Part shown: one piece after another, positions 42,723 through 52,171 of the stretch | How positions within the stretch are numbered: position 1 is the first letter of the stretch | Layout of the letters: every line of letters begins with the position of its first letter | Assembly: GCA_014896315.1 (NCBI GenBank) | Contig: JADBKP010000001.1 | Location: 265,557 to 329,556 of the forward strand | Direction: 5' to 3' | DNA from: Limnochordales bacterium | GTDB lineage: Bacteria; Bacillota; Limnochordia; Limnochordales; DUMU01 | Length of the DNA: 64,000 bases | Translations under genes and position numbers: made by a program | The notes under the pieces: generated by a model | The model's database searches: none | What the model saw: the letters and a program-made list of their open reading frames with translations, nothing else | Told to the model about the DNA's origin: nothing

Positions 42723-45176
42723 TCACCGCCCCAGGATCACTTCGACCACATGCTCCTTGCCGTCACCAAGGACGGGGATCAGGCAGCCCGTGCCATGACC
42801 CTCGCAGCCGCCTCCCAGGGCGATCGGTCGCCCGTCCAGGGTGACCCGCTTTACGCCACAGCTTACATGCTCAGGATTGAAGACCTTGATCAGGTAGGTC
42901 GCCCCGCGAAAGATGCGCCGCACCGAAAAACCATCCCACTCGGCGGGGATGCAGGGATCGATCAGCAGCCCGTCGCCGTCCTCGCCATTCCCATCTCCAA
43001 ACTCAGGCCGGATACCCAAAAGCCACTCGGTACTGATTCGGAAGAGCCATGCGGCCGAACCCGTGTACCATGTCCAGCCGCCCTGTCCGAAGACCGGCGA
43101 ATCCGGCCCGGCGACGTTGCCCGGGGTCACGTACGGCTCTACCTTGTACAGATCGGGGTTGAGTCCCCGGTAAACCGGGCAGAAGGAACGGTAAAGTCGC
43201 CAGGCAAACTCCGGATCGCCCGCTTTCACGGCCGCCCAGATCGCCCACGTGCCGGCATGGGTATAAAGCCCGCCGTTTTCCCTGATTCCCGGCGCATACC
43301 GGCTCAGATAGCCGATCTTCTCGTCCGGTTCACCGTATGCCGGCCACAAGAGGAGCGGCCCGAACTCCCGCGCCAGGTACTCCTTGACGGCTGCCAGTAC
43401 CGCCTGCCGCCTCTCCCCTTCGGCCGTATCGTTGATGATCGCCCAGGTCTGCGCGTTTAGGAAAATCTTGGCATACTTTGACGTGGCGCTGCCTACAAGC
43501 TGGCCATCATCGGTCGTCGCCCGCAAATACCAGCGGCCGTCCCAGCCATGCTCGTTGATGGCAGCCTTAAGCGCGGCTGCTTCCCTTTCGTACCTCTCCG
43601 CCGTCATCACGTCGCCCCGGCGGCGGGCCACCCGGGCAAAATCCCGCAGCACACCATAGAGGAAGTGCCCAAGCCAGATGCTCTCGCCCTTCATCTCCGT
43701 GCCCACGGCGTTCATCCCGTCATTCCAGTCCCCGTCACCGATCAGGGGCAATCCCCGCGGGCTGCGCAGCTCCAGCGAGTAATCGATGGCGGCCTTGCAA
43801 TGTTCATATATTGAACCGCTGCCTTCGTCCCGGTAAGGTATCTGCTCGTCGAGGAATGCCCAATCACCTGTCTCCCGCAGGTAGTTGACGGTCACGAAGG
43901 GGAGCCAGAGCCGATTGTCGGAGATCTTGTTGACCGCCCCGTGCTCCAGGATGGGGTGCCACCAGTGGAATACGTTTCCAGCCTCAAACTGGTGCGCTGC
44001 GTGCAGGCGGATCTGCGCCTTTGTCTTCTCCGGATCGAGAGGCAGGAAGACCTGGCTATCCTGCAGCTGATCGCGGAAGCCAAACGCCCCGCCGGTCTGG
44101 TAGTACGCGGTCCTCCCCCAAAGCCGTCCGGAGATTGCCTGGTACTTGAGCCAGACATTGGTGAGGAGATCGAAGCCCTCATCGGGGGTTCGGACCTGAA
44201 TCCGTCCCAGAAGCTCCCACCAGAACTCCTTCACAGCGGCCAGAGCCCGTTCCGCCGCCCCCGGCTCCTGGTACTTGCGGATAAGCTCATAGGCCTGCTC
44301 CTTCTTCTCTCTCTCTACCGCTCCCAAGACGTAAACGAGTGTCCGGGCCTCGCCGGGGCAGAGATTCACCCGGTGGTGGAGACTAGCTATTGCATCACCC
44401 CAGCGTCCCGTGGTCTCCGACAGCTTCCCCTCCTTAACTGCCTTCGGCGCCCGCAGGCTTCCGTACATCCCGAGGAAAGCTTCCTTGTCTCCCTCGTATC
44501 CGGCCGGAGGTTCACTCCCGCTGTGGAAGGCGTAGTACTCCCAGTCCCGGTTCCAGTGCTGCCCCTTCCGGTTGGGCAGCTCCCAGAGGAACTTGGTGGC
44601 AAGAAGCGCTCCCGCACCGGCTTCCGGTTCATACCAGGTCTTGATGAAAGTCTTGTGAAACTCTCGATGCCAGTCGGGCGCCGCCCCCAGCAGCCATTCA
44701 AAATAAGTAAAGAGGGAGAGCCGGCGCCTCTTGTCGCTCTCGTTAAAGAGGCGGACCAGCCAAATCTCGACTGGTTCACCCTGAGGGACGAAGATTACAA
44801 GTTCGCTGCGGATGCCGGCATAACGGCTTGTGAACTGCGAGTAGCCGGTTCCGTGCCGGACCTCATAGCTCTCAGGGGTGTAACAGACCGGCTTCCAGGT
44901 CACCGACCAGATCTCACCCGTGTCGTCGTCCCGCACGTAGATGTACTTGCCCCAATCGTCGCGGATGAGATCCTGCTCCCAGCGGGTGATACGGTTGAGG
45001 GAAGCGTGAGTTCTAAAGCTGTAGCCACCGCCCGTCTGCGAGATAACCAGCCCCCAATCGCCCGGGCAGATCACATTAACCCACGGGCGGGGAGTGTCGG
45101 GACGGGTGATAACGTACTCGTTCCGTTCAGAATCAAAGTATCCGTACTTGGTTGCAAACTTCCTCACTCTGATCAA
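42723..45176 (-). CDS. GH94 glycoside phosphorylase
   Basis: 817 residues without signal peptide, so cytoplasmic. It starts IRVRKFATKYGYFD and has TPRPWVNVICPGDWGLVISQ and GGYSFRTHASLNRITRW, typical of cellobiose/cellodextrin-type GH94 enzymes. The catalytic Asp lies in GDGDWNDGMN at about residue 482. Late motifs include YNDAF-like absent, FSKYAKIFLNAQTWAI and GPDSPVFGQGGWTWYTGSAAWL. These enzymes split beta-linked glucosides with phosphate to give glucose 1-phosphate. Specificity among cellobiose, laminaribiose or beta-1,2-oligoglucan is open. It is last in the minus-strand run with LacI, SBP, binding module and glucoamylase-family genes. Confidence 0.9.
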   Translation of the reverse strand: MIRVRKFATKYGYFDSERNEYVITRPDTPRPWVNVICPGDWGLVISQTGGGYSFRTHASLNRITRWEQDLIRDDWGKYIYVRDDDTGEIWSVTWKPVCYTPESYEVRHGTGYSQFTSRYAGIRSELVIFVPQGEPVEIWLVRLFNESDKRRRLSLFTYFEWLLGAAPDWHREFHKTFIKTWYEPEAGAGALLATKFLWELPNRKGQHWNRDWEYYAFHSGSEPPAGYEGDKEAFLGMYGSLRAPKAVKEGKLSETTGRWGDAIASLHHRVNLCPGEARTLVYVLGAVEREKKEQAYELIRKYQEPGAAERALAAVKEFWWELLGRIQVRTPDEGFDLLTNVWLKYQAISGRLWGRTAYYQTGGAFGFRDQLQDSQVFLPLDPEKTKAQIRLHAAHQFEAGNVFHWWHPILEHGAVNKISDNRLWLPFVTVNYLRETGDWAFLDEQIPYRDEGSGSIYEHCKAAIDYSLELRSPRGLPLIGDGDWNDGMNAVGTEMKGESIWLGHFLYGVLRDFARVARRRGDVMTAERYEREAAALKAAINEHGWDGRWYLRATTDDGQLVGSATSKYAKIFLNAQTWAIINDTAEGERRQAVLAAVKEYLAREFGPLLLWPAYGEPDEKIGYLSRYAPGIRENGGLYTHAGTWAIWAAVKAGDPEFAWRLYRSFCPVYRGLNPDLYKVEPYVTPGNVAGPDSPVFGQGGWTWYTGSAAWLFRISTEWLLGIRPEFGDGNGEDGDGLLIDPCIPAEWDGFSVRRIFRGATYLIKVFNPEHVSCGVKRVTLDGRPIALGGGCEGHGTGCLIPVLGDGKEHVVEVILGR

Positions 45177-45228
45177 CCTACCTACCAGTAAAACTTGGGG
45201 GAAAAGGAGCTCTACCGGGGTGGGAGAA

Positions 45229-45273
45229 GGCGAGCTGGCAGCCGTCCTGAAGTCTCTCCCCTGCCAGCCCGCC
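45229..45273 (-). promoter_or_regulatory. Intercistronic hairpin before the GH94 gene
   Basis: GGCGAGCTGGCAG (45229-45241) pairs with CTGCCAGCCCGCC (45261-45273) with one mismatch, between the glucoamylase-family stop and the GH94 start. There is no T-run in the minus direction; it may tune expression within the operon. Confidence 0.4.
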
Positions 45274-45287
45274 GTCCCCGGGCTTGC

Positions 45288-47186
45288 CTAGAAGCCAAGC
45301 AGCTCGAGGTACTCTGGTGTCACCGCGTAATCGCTCTGCTTGTCAACAAAGCCGGCCTGCTTGAGGCCTTCCTGAACCGCCTCGTTCTGCATGAAGAGCC
45401 GCCAGATCAGGCCTGAGCGATGATTCTCGATCATGAGGAGGATTGTGCCCTGGTCGATGCCGATATACTCACGGGAATACCAGTCGTACTCCGCATTAAA
45501 GCCGCTGGTAAACCCATACTTGCCCCAGATCAGCGGGCCATACTTGCTCAGCATGGCACGCATGGACCGCAAGGCGAGATCGGGCACAAGTGGCAGGGAG
45601 GCGATGGAGGCGTACGGAGCGATAGTGCCGTCGTGGTTGCCGGTTGTTGCCCCATAAGCCCGGTAACCTCCCGGCCCGTCTGAGGCACTCAAACCCCAGA
45701 TCTCGCCATCATATGTGGCAAACCTGCCCTTCAACACAAAAGTGAACTCATAATTCCGCTTGGCTGCCAGAATGGCGTTGTTCCAGTAGTTGGCGTAACG
45801 GTCTTCCTTGTTGCGGAGGTCAAGCCAGATCAGCGGGTACAGATAGGTGAAGAGCACCTCCTGGGGTTGGAAGATGTACTCCTCGGTTGCCGGCCGCAGT
45901 ATCGCGTCCCAGGCCGACGCCGGAGCCGGATGCGTGGGTGAACCGAAGGCCAGAATGTACAGAAGCAGGCCTTCGTTAAACTCCTCCCAGCGGGCAGAGA
46001 GGAACCCGGCCTCGGGCGTCCAGCCCATGGACATGGTCTCGCCGCCGGCCATCATCCACTCCCAGTCGACCGCCTCGTAGAGCTGCTTCGCCAGCCCGGC
46101 CACCTCCGTCCCCGGGAAGTACTGGCCCACGGTCAGAGCTCCGGCGATAAAGAGGGCGGTGTCGATGGAGGAAAGCTCACTCCCCTTGGTCCGGCGGCCG
46201 GTATTCATATCTACGAAGTGGTAGAAGAAGCCCCGGTGTCCTTCCACGCCGCCGCTGGCAAAGGTCTTCAGTGTGGTCAGGGCCCGTTCGTAGCCGGCCT
46301 CCCGGGTGATCCAGCCGCGCTCGATCCCGACCGGGATGGCGCTCAAGGCAAAGCCGACCGCGGCGATGCTGCACGGCGAATCCGCCCTGCTGCGGTCGCG
46401 GACCAGGCCGTTTGCCGGATTCACCTCGTTCCACAGATAGTCGAAGGCCCGACGGGCCACGACATCCACCAGTTCCTCATCGCTTAGCTGTTGCAGACGG
46501 GCCACTTCCTCCTTGACTTCGGCAGGAATCTGCTCCAGGAGCTGCTCACGGGTGAGGATTAACGACTCGTCCCCCTTCTCTACACGAATCCCATCCAGGT
46601 AGAAAGGCTCGGTCAGCGGGAACTTGTTCTTATCTTTGTCCCACGCAGCAAAGGCAAGGTAAACCATGTAGCGGTTCCCCGGCTTCACCATCTTCAGCAT
46701 AACCGGGGGCAGTTCATAACGGATCTCGTTCCAACCCGGCTTTATCTCTGTATCGGAGAAGAGACCACCCACCCAGCTCCAGCCGGAGGTGACATCGGCC
46801 ATGCCGAGGAAGTACATGCCGGGGTTGGCCTTGTTCTCGGGTGGCAAATAGACATTGACGATTACTATACCACCGTTCGCCCAGGTCTCAACCTTGGTAC
46901 CTTCCAGCGGCAGGGCAACTTTGGTCTCCAGGGAGTTGCCGCTCGGAATAACCTTGAGCGAGTGGGTGCCCTGGATCTTGATGGTATCGCTGAGCTCAAA
47001 GCGGGCCCCCGTGTTATCGTTGTTGAAAGTCGTGATCTCCTCTTCGGTATCCATGGTCCAGATGTACTGGCCCTGCTCGCCGTCGGCAGCGCTGGCTTGG
47101 CCGGCCACCAGGGAGATCAGAACCAGCCAAGCAACGTACAAGGCGATGCGGAAGCATCCCCCACGGTTTGGTCTTGCCTTCAGCAT
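45288..47186 (-). CDS. Secreted glucoamylase-family enzyme (PF10091) with N-terminal binding module
   Basis: 632 residues from ATG 47186. Signal peptide ends near AGQASA-ADG. Residues about 32-200 form a beta-sandwich (YIWTMDTEEEITTFNNDNTG, VIVNVYLPPENKANPG, YLDGIRVEKG) that is closely similar to the whole stand-alone protein encoded at 47292. Residues about 220-630 are a glucoamylase-family (PF10091) domain: RAFDYLWNEVNPANGLVRDR, FYHFVDMNTGRRTKGSELSS, MSMGWTPEAGFLSARWEEFNE and WYSREYIGIDQGTILLMIEN. The family includes beta-1,2-glucan hydrolases (GH144) as well as enzymes on other beta-glucans. It is followed by a GH94 phosphorylase, which suggests extracellular cut, uptake, then phosphorolysis. 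Confidence 0.86.
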   Translation of the reverse strand: MLKARPNRGGCFRIALYVAWLVLISLVAGQASAADGEQGQYIWTMDTEEEITTFNNDNTGARFELSDTIKIQGTHSLKVIPSGNSLETKVALPLEGTKVETWANGGIVIVNVYLPPENKANPGMYFLGMADVTSGWSWVGGLFSDTEIKPGWNEIRYELPPVMLKMVKPGNRYMVYLAFAAWDKDKNKFPLTEPFYLDGIRVEKGDESLILTREQLLEQIPAEVKEEVARLQQLSDEELVDVVARRAFDYLWNEVNPANGLVRDRSRADSPCSIAAVGFALSAIPVGIERGWITREAGYERALTTLKTFASGGVEGHRGFFYHFVDMNTGRRTKGSELSSIDTALFIAGALTVGQYFPGTEVAGLAKQLYEAVDWEWMMAGGETMSMGWTPEAGFLSARWEEFNEGLLLYILAFGSPTHPAPASAWDAILRPATEEYIFQPQEVLFTYLYPLIWLDLRNKEDRYANYWNNAILAAKRNYEFTFVLKGRFATYDGEIWGLSASDGPGGYRAYGATTGNHDGTIAPYASIASLPLVPDLALRSMRAMLSKYGPLIWGKYGFTSGFNAEYDWYSREYIGIDQGTILLMIENHRSGLIWRLFMQNEAVQEGLKQAGFVDKQSDYAVTPEYLELLGF

Positions 47187-47291
47187 TGCCTGCAAGCCTC
47201 CTTCGTGCGGCAAGCAGGTGCGGCCCCGGCTTGCCGCCGCCTGCTTGCCCCGTACTGTTGTGAACTGCTAGCCCCACCGGCGCCTAGCAGC

Positions 47292-47933
47292 TCATTGCTC
47301 CGCAGCCGCTTTCACTACCCGGATGCCATCGAGATAAAACATCTCGGAGAGCGGAAGTTTGTTTGTACCACTCGCGTCATAGCCGATAAAGGCGAAGTAG
47401 AGCATGTATTTGCCGTTCTTGTTCACTTTTTTCATGGGCTCGGGCAGATCAAAGCGGACCTGGTTCCAACCGGCCTTCACCACGGTACTGGAGAAGGTAC
47501 CTTCGACCCAGGCCCAATCGGTGGTCACATCGGCCATGCCCAGGAAGAACTTGCTCGGGTTCAGCTTATTCTCGGGCGGCAGGTAGATGTTGATGATTAC
47601 CGCATCGCTGCCGATCCAGGCAGCCAAACGTTCACCGTCAAGGGGAATTGCCAGTTTGGTCTCGATCGCCGAGCCGCTGGGTATCACCGACACGGAACGC
47701 TGGCCCTGGATTACGTACTGATCGCTCAGCTTGAAGCGGGCACCGGTATTGTCATCCTTGTAGCTAAAGACCTCGCCCAGAGTGTCCATGGTCCACAGAT
47801 ATGTGCCTTCGTCCTCTGCCGCCAGCCCACCGGCAACTGCCAGGCCAACCAACAAAGACCCGGCAACCACCCCCGCCGCTACTAGCCGGAGAAGCCGTCG
47901 CAGCCCGTGCACCGATCGTCCACTTTGCCTCAT
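47292..47933 (-). CDS. Stand-alone secreted carbohydrate-binding-like protein
   Basis: 213 residues with ATG 47933 preceded by AAAGGGGAT. A basic N-terminus and hydrophobic segment (LVAAGVVAGSLLVGLAVAGG) form the signal. The rest is one beta-sandwich with YLWTMDTLGEVFSYKDDNTG, IIINIYLPPENKLNPS-like strand, FFLGMADVTTDWAWVEGTF and FYLDGIRVVKA. It matches the N-terminal module of the adjacent glucoamylase-family enzyme over its full length. The module is probably carbohydrate binding, but I do not recognise a named family. Being free, it could act as a glycan-binding protein on the cell surface or substrate. It is in the run SBP, module, enzyme, phosphorylase. Confidence 0.75.
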   Translation of the reverse strand: MRQSGRSVHGLRRLLRLVAAGVVAGSLLVGLAVAGGLAAEDEGTYLWTMDTLGEVFSYKDDNTGARFKLSDQYVIQGQRSVSVIPSGSAIETKLAIPLDGERLAAWIGSDAVIINIYLPPENKLNPSKFFLGMADVTTDWAWVEGTFSSTVVKAGWNQVRFDLPEPMKKVNKNGKYMLYFAFIGYDASGTNKLPLSEMFYLDGIRVVKAAAEQ

Positions 47934-48025
47934 GGGATGATCCCCTTTCTCCTTGTGATTTAGGGCGCATAGCTGCTATGCCTGTCTGATACCCGTTTGC
48001 CCGCCTGCCTGTCTTGCCCTCACTC

Positions 48026-49345
48026 TCACCTTCCTTGCAGCAGCTTGGTGGCGCGCTCTGCCTCGGTCGCCACCGCCTGCTCCAGGGCCTGCTTTCCTTC
48101 GAGAGTGGACCGTACCGCCGCTTCGATGCTCGACATCACCTCGCCCAACTTGCGGGCGTTGGCAGGGAAAGGCACCGTCTCGTTGGCAGCGGCAAGGAAG
48201 ACCAGCCACCGCGGATCGTCTTTCCACGGGGAGAAGCTCTTGATTACAGATACCCGGGCCGGCAGATGCGAGTTGATCTGGCAGATCTGGGCCATCATCT
48301 CCGGCCGGGTGGCAAACTCGATGAACTTCCAGGCAGCCTCCGGGTTCTTGGTGGTGCGGGACATCGCCCATTTGTTCACATAAAGCAGTCCGGACCGGTT
48401 GAGCTTCTTAGGCGGCAGGGTGACACCCAGGTCATCGACATCTTTTGGATGAGTAGCAGCCATCTGGCCGAGGACCCAGGCACCACCGTACTGCATAGCA
48501 GCAGTTCCGGAGACCACCGCCTCGACACCATGGTAGGGCGATCCCCACGGACCGGCTATCTTGTGCTTCTGCGAGAGGTCAACAAAGAACTGCAGCGCTT
48601 CTATGGCCGCGGGCGAGTCAAAAGCAGCCTGTTTCCCATCCGCAGTCACAAACCGGCCGCCGTTTTGCAGGATGAAAACGGCCACGTTCGACCAGTGCGG
48701 CCAGGCGTTGATCGCGTCCCGCTTAAACTCGCCCTTCTCATCCCGTACCACCAGCTTGCGACCCATTTCCACAAGCTCGTCCCAGGTGGTGGGAGGATGC
48801 CGCGGGTCAAGCCCTACCTGCTCGAAGATGTCTTGCCTGTAGAAGAATGTGCGCTGGTCAAGCCGATAGGGAATGGTGTAGAGATTGCCATCTATGGTGC
48901 CGTCCAGCAATGCCGGTTTGGGGTAGTCCTGGAGGCCGGGCCAGTCGTCGGCCCATTTATTCAGTGGCTGCACCATCCGGGCATTGACATAAGTCCCAAG
49001 CAACTCCCCGCCAACTACGAAGACATCGGGCCCACGCCCGCCCGCAAAGAGAACCGGTATCTTCTGCAGATAGCTGTTCCAGTCGGTGATTTGAATGTTG
49101 AGGGTAATGCCGGTCTCTTTTTCAAACGCCGGCTTGAGAACCTTAGTGTACCAATCGATTGCCGTTGGGTTTTCCGCTTCGGGCGTCATGACGGTGAGGG
49201 TTACTTTGCCGGCCGCGGCAGCACTGGCCGCAGGTACGACCTTGCCGGTCGAATCAGCCAGGCCGACTGCGCATGCCAGCAGCAAAGCCAGTCCACCGAT
49301 GGCTATCACTGTGCGACCCGCCGTACGACCTGCCCACCGCGTCAT
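48026..49345 (-). CDS. Extracellular solute-binding protein, family 1
   Basis: 439 residues from ATG 49345, after GGGGGG. The signal segment has AIGGLALLLACAVGLADS; the LLAC could be read as a poor lipobox, but position -2 is Leu and an alternative type I cleavage site exists. The mature part has VMTPEAENPTAIDWYTKVL, FAGGRGPDVFVVGGELLG and GTIDGNLYTIPYRLDQRTFF. It sits directly downstream of a LacI gene and upstream of the binding module and glucoamylase-family gene, so it is the likely carrier of the oligosaccharides released by that enzyme. No permease follows. Confidence 0.88.
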   Translation of the reverse strand: MTRWAGRTAGRTVIAIGGLALLLACAVGLADSTGKVVPAASAAAAGKVTLTVMTPEAENPTAIDWYTKVLKPAFEKETGITLNIQITDWNSYLQKIPVLFAGGRGPDVFVVGGELLGTYVNARMVQPLNKWADDWPGLQDYPKPALLDGTIDGNLYTIPYRLDQRTFFYRQDIFEQVGLDPRHPPTTWDELVEMGRKLVVRDEKGEFKRDAINAWPHWSNVAVFILQNGGRFVTADGKQAAFDSPAAIEALQFFVDLSQKHKIAGPWGSPYHGVEAVVSGTAAMQYGGAWVLGQMAATHPKDVDDLGVTLPPKKLNRSGLLYVNKWAMSRTTKNPEAAWKFIEFATRPEMMAQICQINSHLPARVSVIKSFSPWKDDPRWLVFLAAANETVPFPANARKLGEVMSSIEAAVRSTLEGKQALEQAVATEAERATKLLQGR

Positions 49346-49502
49346 TACAATTCCCCCCTGTTCTTCACAGAACAAAGCTTGCACGGCTCGGACTCGACAG
49401 CTTCTGCATCCCTCTTTTCATCCTCTCCCCGCGATCACCCCCGCTTGAGAACACGTGTGCATTGAAGGCTGCATACCGCCGCCGGCGGTACTCTTCACCC
49501 GG

Positions 49503-50555
49503 TCATGCTCCCGGCACTTCTGCCCGCTCCCACTCCAAAGGCTCCGATACTCTCGCCGTCGACTCCCGTACCACCAGCTCTGCCTTGAGCAGGACCTCCT
49601 GATACCCGAACTCCCGTCGCTTAACCAGGCGGTCAATGAGCAGACGAGCAGCCGTCGCTCCCATCTCCTCGATCGGCTGCCGCATGGTGGTTATAGCCGG
49701 CCGGGAATAAGCGGCGGCAGTGATATCGTCGTAACCCATTACGGAGATCTCCTGGGGCACTGGCACTCCTGCTGCCTGCAGCGCCGTCACTGCTCCGATA
49801 GCTGACCGGTCGTTGCTGGCAAAAATGGCTGTTGGCCTTCTTGCCGGCGGAAGTTGCAACCATCGCTGCACAGCCGACGCGCCGCCTGCCTCGGTATAAT
49901 CCCCGGGCTGAACAAGCTCAGGCTGATACGACAGTCCGGCCTCCGCCAATGCCTGCCTGTACCCCTGCCAGCGTTCCTGGCTCTCCCGCTGACCCTTCGG
50001 TCCGGCAATAAAACCTATGCGGCGGTGGCCCAGATCCAGCAGATACCTTACAGCCTTGTACGCTCCGTCGCGGTTATCCACCCGTACCGAATCGATCCCA
50101 AGTCCGAGTACCTGCGGCTCGAGAAGTACCAGGGGAATATCCTGCCGGGCCAGGTCCAGGAGCACCTTCTTGGGAATGCGCCGCGCCATTACTATGAGCC
50201 CGTCCACCCGGCGCTCAGAGACTTGCGCCAGCGCGTCGAGCTCACGGCGGCGCTCGCCATGCGTCAGGTAGAGGGAAAGGCCGAAACCGGCTTCATAAGC
50301 GGCGCGGTCGACGCCATCTACTATGCGACCGTAGAACATATCCGCTACGCCGGGGATGACCAGTCCGACCGCTTGCATACGACGGGAGACAAGTCCCCGC
50401 GCGGCCGCATTGGGGCGGTAGCCAAGACGGGCGACCGCTTCCAGAACTCGTTGCTTTGTCTCCCTGCTGATGCGCGGGTCATCATGGATGGCCCGAGAGA
50501 CCGTCGAATGGGCAACTCCCAGCTCACGAGCTATATCCTTGATGGTGACTGGCAC
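49503..50555 (-). CDS. LacI-family transcriptional regulator
   Basis: 350 residues from GTG 50555; ATG 50561 is directly adjacent to GGGGG and less likely. The head TIKDIARELGVAHSTVSRAI is typical, followed by GYRPNAAARGLVSRRMQAVG and an effector domain with LLDLGHRRIGFIAGPKGQ, FASNDRSAIGAVTALQ and VMGYDDITAAAYSRPAITTM. It is placed between two SBP groups and is probably co-directional with the SBP, binding module, glucoamylase-family and GH94 genes downstream. The likely role is repression of that locus until the matching oligosaccharide is present. The effector is unknown. Confidence 0.93.
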   Translation of the reverse strand: MPVTIKDIARELGVAHSTVSRAIHDDPRISRETKQRVLEAVARLGYRPNAAARGLVSRRMQAVGLVIPGVADMFYGRIVDGVDRAAYEAGFGLSLYLTHGERRRELDALAQVSERRVDGLIVMARRIPKKVLLDLARQDIPLVLLEPQVLGLGIDSVRVDNRDGAYKAVRYLLDLGHRRIGFIAGPKGQRESQERWQGYRQALAEAGLSYQPELVQPGDYTEAGGASAVQRWLQLPPARRPTAIFASNDRSAIGAVTALQAAGVPVPQEISVMGYDDITAAAYSRPAITTMRQPIEEMGATAARLLIDRLVKRREFGYQEVLLKAELVVRESTARVSEPLEWERAEVPGA

Positions 50556-50818
50556 GTCCATCCCCCGGTCCCAGCAATGGCTTAGATCCCGGTTAGCACC
50601 CGGCTTGCCCCGCGTTTGTGCTCACGTTTCCGCAAGCTTAGCCTACCGGATTTGCCGGGGTATTGCAATCCCCCGCTTCCATCGTGATTGTCATGTCGGG
50701 CGTCCCTGTCAGGTACCCGTGGCGAAGAGGAGCAAGGGCATCTCTCCCCCTGCTCCTCCCCGCGATCCTGGCTTATGGCCTACCCGGTCTCCGACCGTCT
50801 TGCGCACTGGAAGTCCTG

Positions 50819-52171
50819 TTACCTTTTCCGCGTCGCCCAGTACTTATCGAGCGCGTTCTGCACCTGTTCAGCAGCTTTCGCCACCGCCTCGCGCGGTTCA
50901 ACCGTACCGCTTATTACCTGCCAGAAGTTGTTGATGACGGGATCGATAATGTCCTTCTGGATCGGCAGGCTCGGAATGGCCACCTCGGTTTCAAGGGCCC
51001 TTAGCAAACGGTCAAAAGCCGGGTTGAGCTTGCGATACTCGGGGTTCTCGTTGAACTTGCGGATCGGTGACGGCCGGCCCTGTGCAAACATGAAGAAGCC
51101 GGCACCGCGCACATCTGTCGTGAGAAACTTGATGAAGAGCCAGGCCGCCTCCTGCTTCTCGGGCGGGAGATTGCGCGGCATCACATAGCCCCAACCCCAG
51201 GAGATTCCGGTCACGCCGGTGGATTTCGCCTTGGGGTTTTTCTCGTTATAGGGCATCAGACCGACGCCAAACCAGTCCGGGCGCCGCTTGGTTTCCAGCG
51301 CCTGATTGAGAACGAGGCCGAATACGCTGATGTTTTCGAAGATGGTCGCTTCCTTGCCGTTGATGAAGGCCTGCGCAGTAGTGTGGTTCGTCCGGGTTAA
51401 GAAGTCGTTCTGCGCGGCCGGATTGTTCATCTTGACAATCTGGCCGATGAAATCGGCTGCCTGCAGACCTTCATTGCTGTCGAAGGCCACTTTGCGCAAG
51501 TCGGGGCTGAGCAGAGTTCCGTTATTGCTGTACAGGAAGGGGATGAACTGGTTGGGCCAGGCGCGGAAACCGAGCTGAGTAATCCTCCCGTTTCCGTCTC
51601 TGCGGGTTAGCTTCCGGTTGGCCTCCAGCACGCCCGACCAGGTCTCAGGCGGTTTCTCCGGGTTGAGACCGGCCTGTTCGAACAGTTCCTTGTTATACAT
51701 GTAGAAGCTGTCGTTGAGCCCGACGGTCGGCAGCGGCAGGCTCCACAGCTCACCATCGTAACGGAAAGCATTGACCTCGGCCGGGTAGAACATGTTGAGA
51801 TCCAGCCCATCCCGCTTGACCAGGTCGGTAATGGGCCGGATGGCATTCAGGTCGGCCAGGGCGAAGATCTCCATCCGACGCGCCATCATAACCTCGGGCG
51901 GCACGCCCGCGGCAAAGGCCGACATGATCTTGCCCGAAACGTCGGTCCAGCCCTGGACCTCACTCTTGACGGTGATCCACGGATACTCCTTCTCGAATTC
52001 CTCGATGATCTTGTCCATCAGAGGCTTGCGCGTACCGTCCCACCAGTTCCAGAAGCGAATGGTTACCGGTGTTCTGCTCTGAGTGGCGGCCGCGTCGGCG
52101 GGAGGGACGGCAAAGGCTACCAGGGCAACGCCGGCCGCAATGGCAAGGGCACAGATCTGCTTAGCACGCAT
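50819..52171 (-). CDS. Extracellular solute-binding protein, family 1 (copy B of a tandem pair)
   Basis: 450 residues from ATG 52171, which has GGAGGAA upstream. A type I signal peptide ends near PPADA-AATQ. The mature part has TIRFWNWWDGTRKPLMDKII, FAAGVPPEVMMARRMEIFAL and NDSFYMYNKELFEQAGLNPE, and ends REAVAKAAEQVQNALDKYW. By eye about three quarters of residues are the same as in the protein encoded at 52557, so these are tandem duplicates. It lies upstream of the LacI gene. Ligand unknown; the WNWWDG segment at the start of the mature domain is distinctive. Confidence 0.9.
   Translation of the reverse strand: MRAKQICALAIAAGVALVAFAVPPADAAATQSRTPVTIRFWNWWDGTRKPLMDKIIEEFEKEYPWITVKSEVQGWTDVSGKIMSAFAAGVPPEVMMARRMEIFALADLNAIRPITDLVKRDGLDLNMFYPAEVNAFRYDGELWSLPLPTVGLNDSFYMYNKELFEQAGLNPEKPPETWSGVLEANRKLTRRDGNGRITQLGFRAWPNQFIPFLYSNNGTLLSPDLRKVAFDSNEGLQAADFIGQIVKMNNPAAQNDFLTRTNHTTAQAFINGKEATIFENISVFGLVLNQALETKRRPDWFGVGLMPYNEKNPKAKSTGVTGISWGWGYVMPRNLPPEKQEAAWLFIKFLTTDVRGAGFFMFAQGRPSPIRKFNENPEYRKLNPAFDRLLRALETEVAIPSLPIQKDIIDPVINNFWQVISGTVEPREAVAKAAEQVQNALDKYWATRKR

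Noticed and set aside
49375-50639. AAGCTTGC shared upstream of the SBP at 48026 (49375-49382) and of the LacI gene at 49503 (complement of 50632-50639)
   Set aside because: Only 8 bases are shared and the flanks are not symmetric; two such matches in several hundred bases can be chance. Not strong enough to call an operator.
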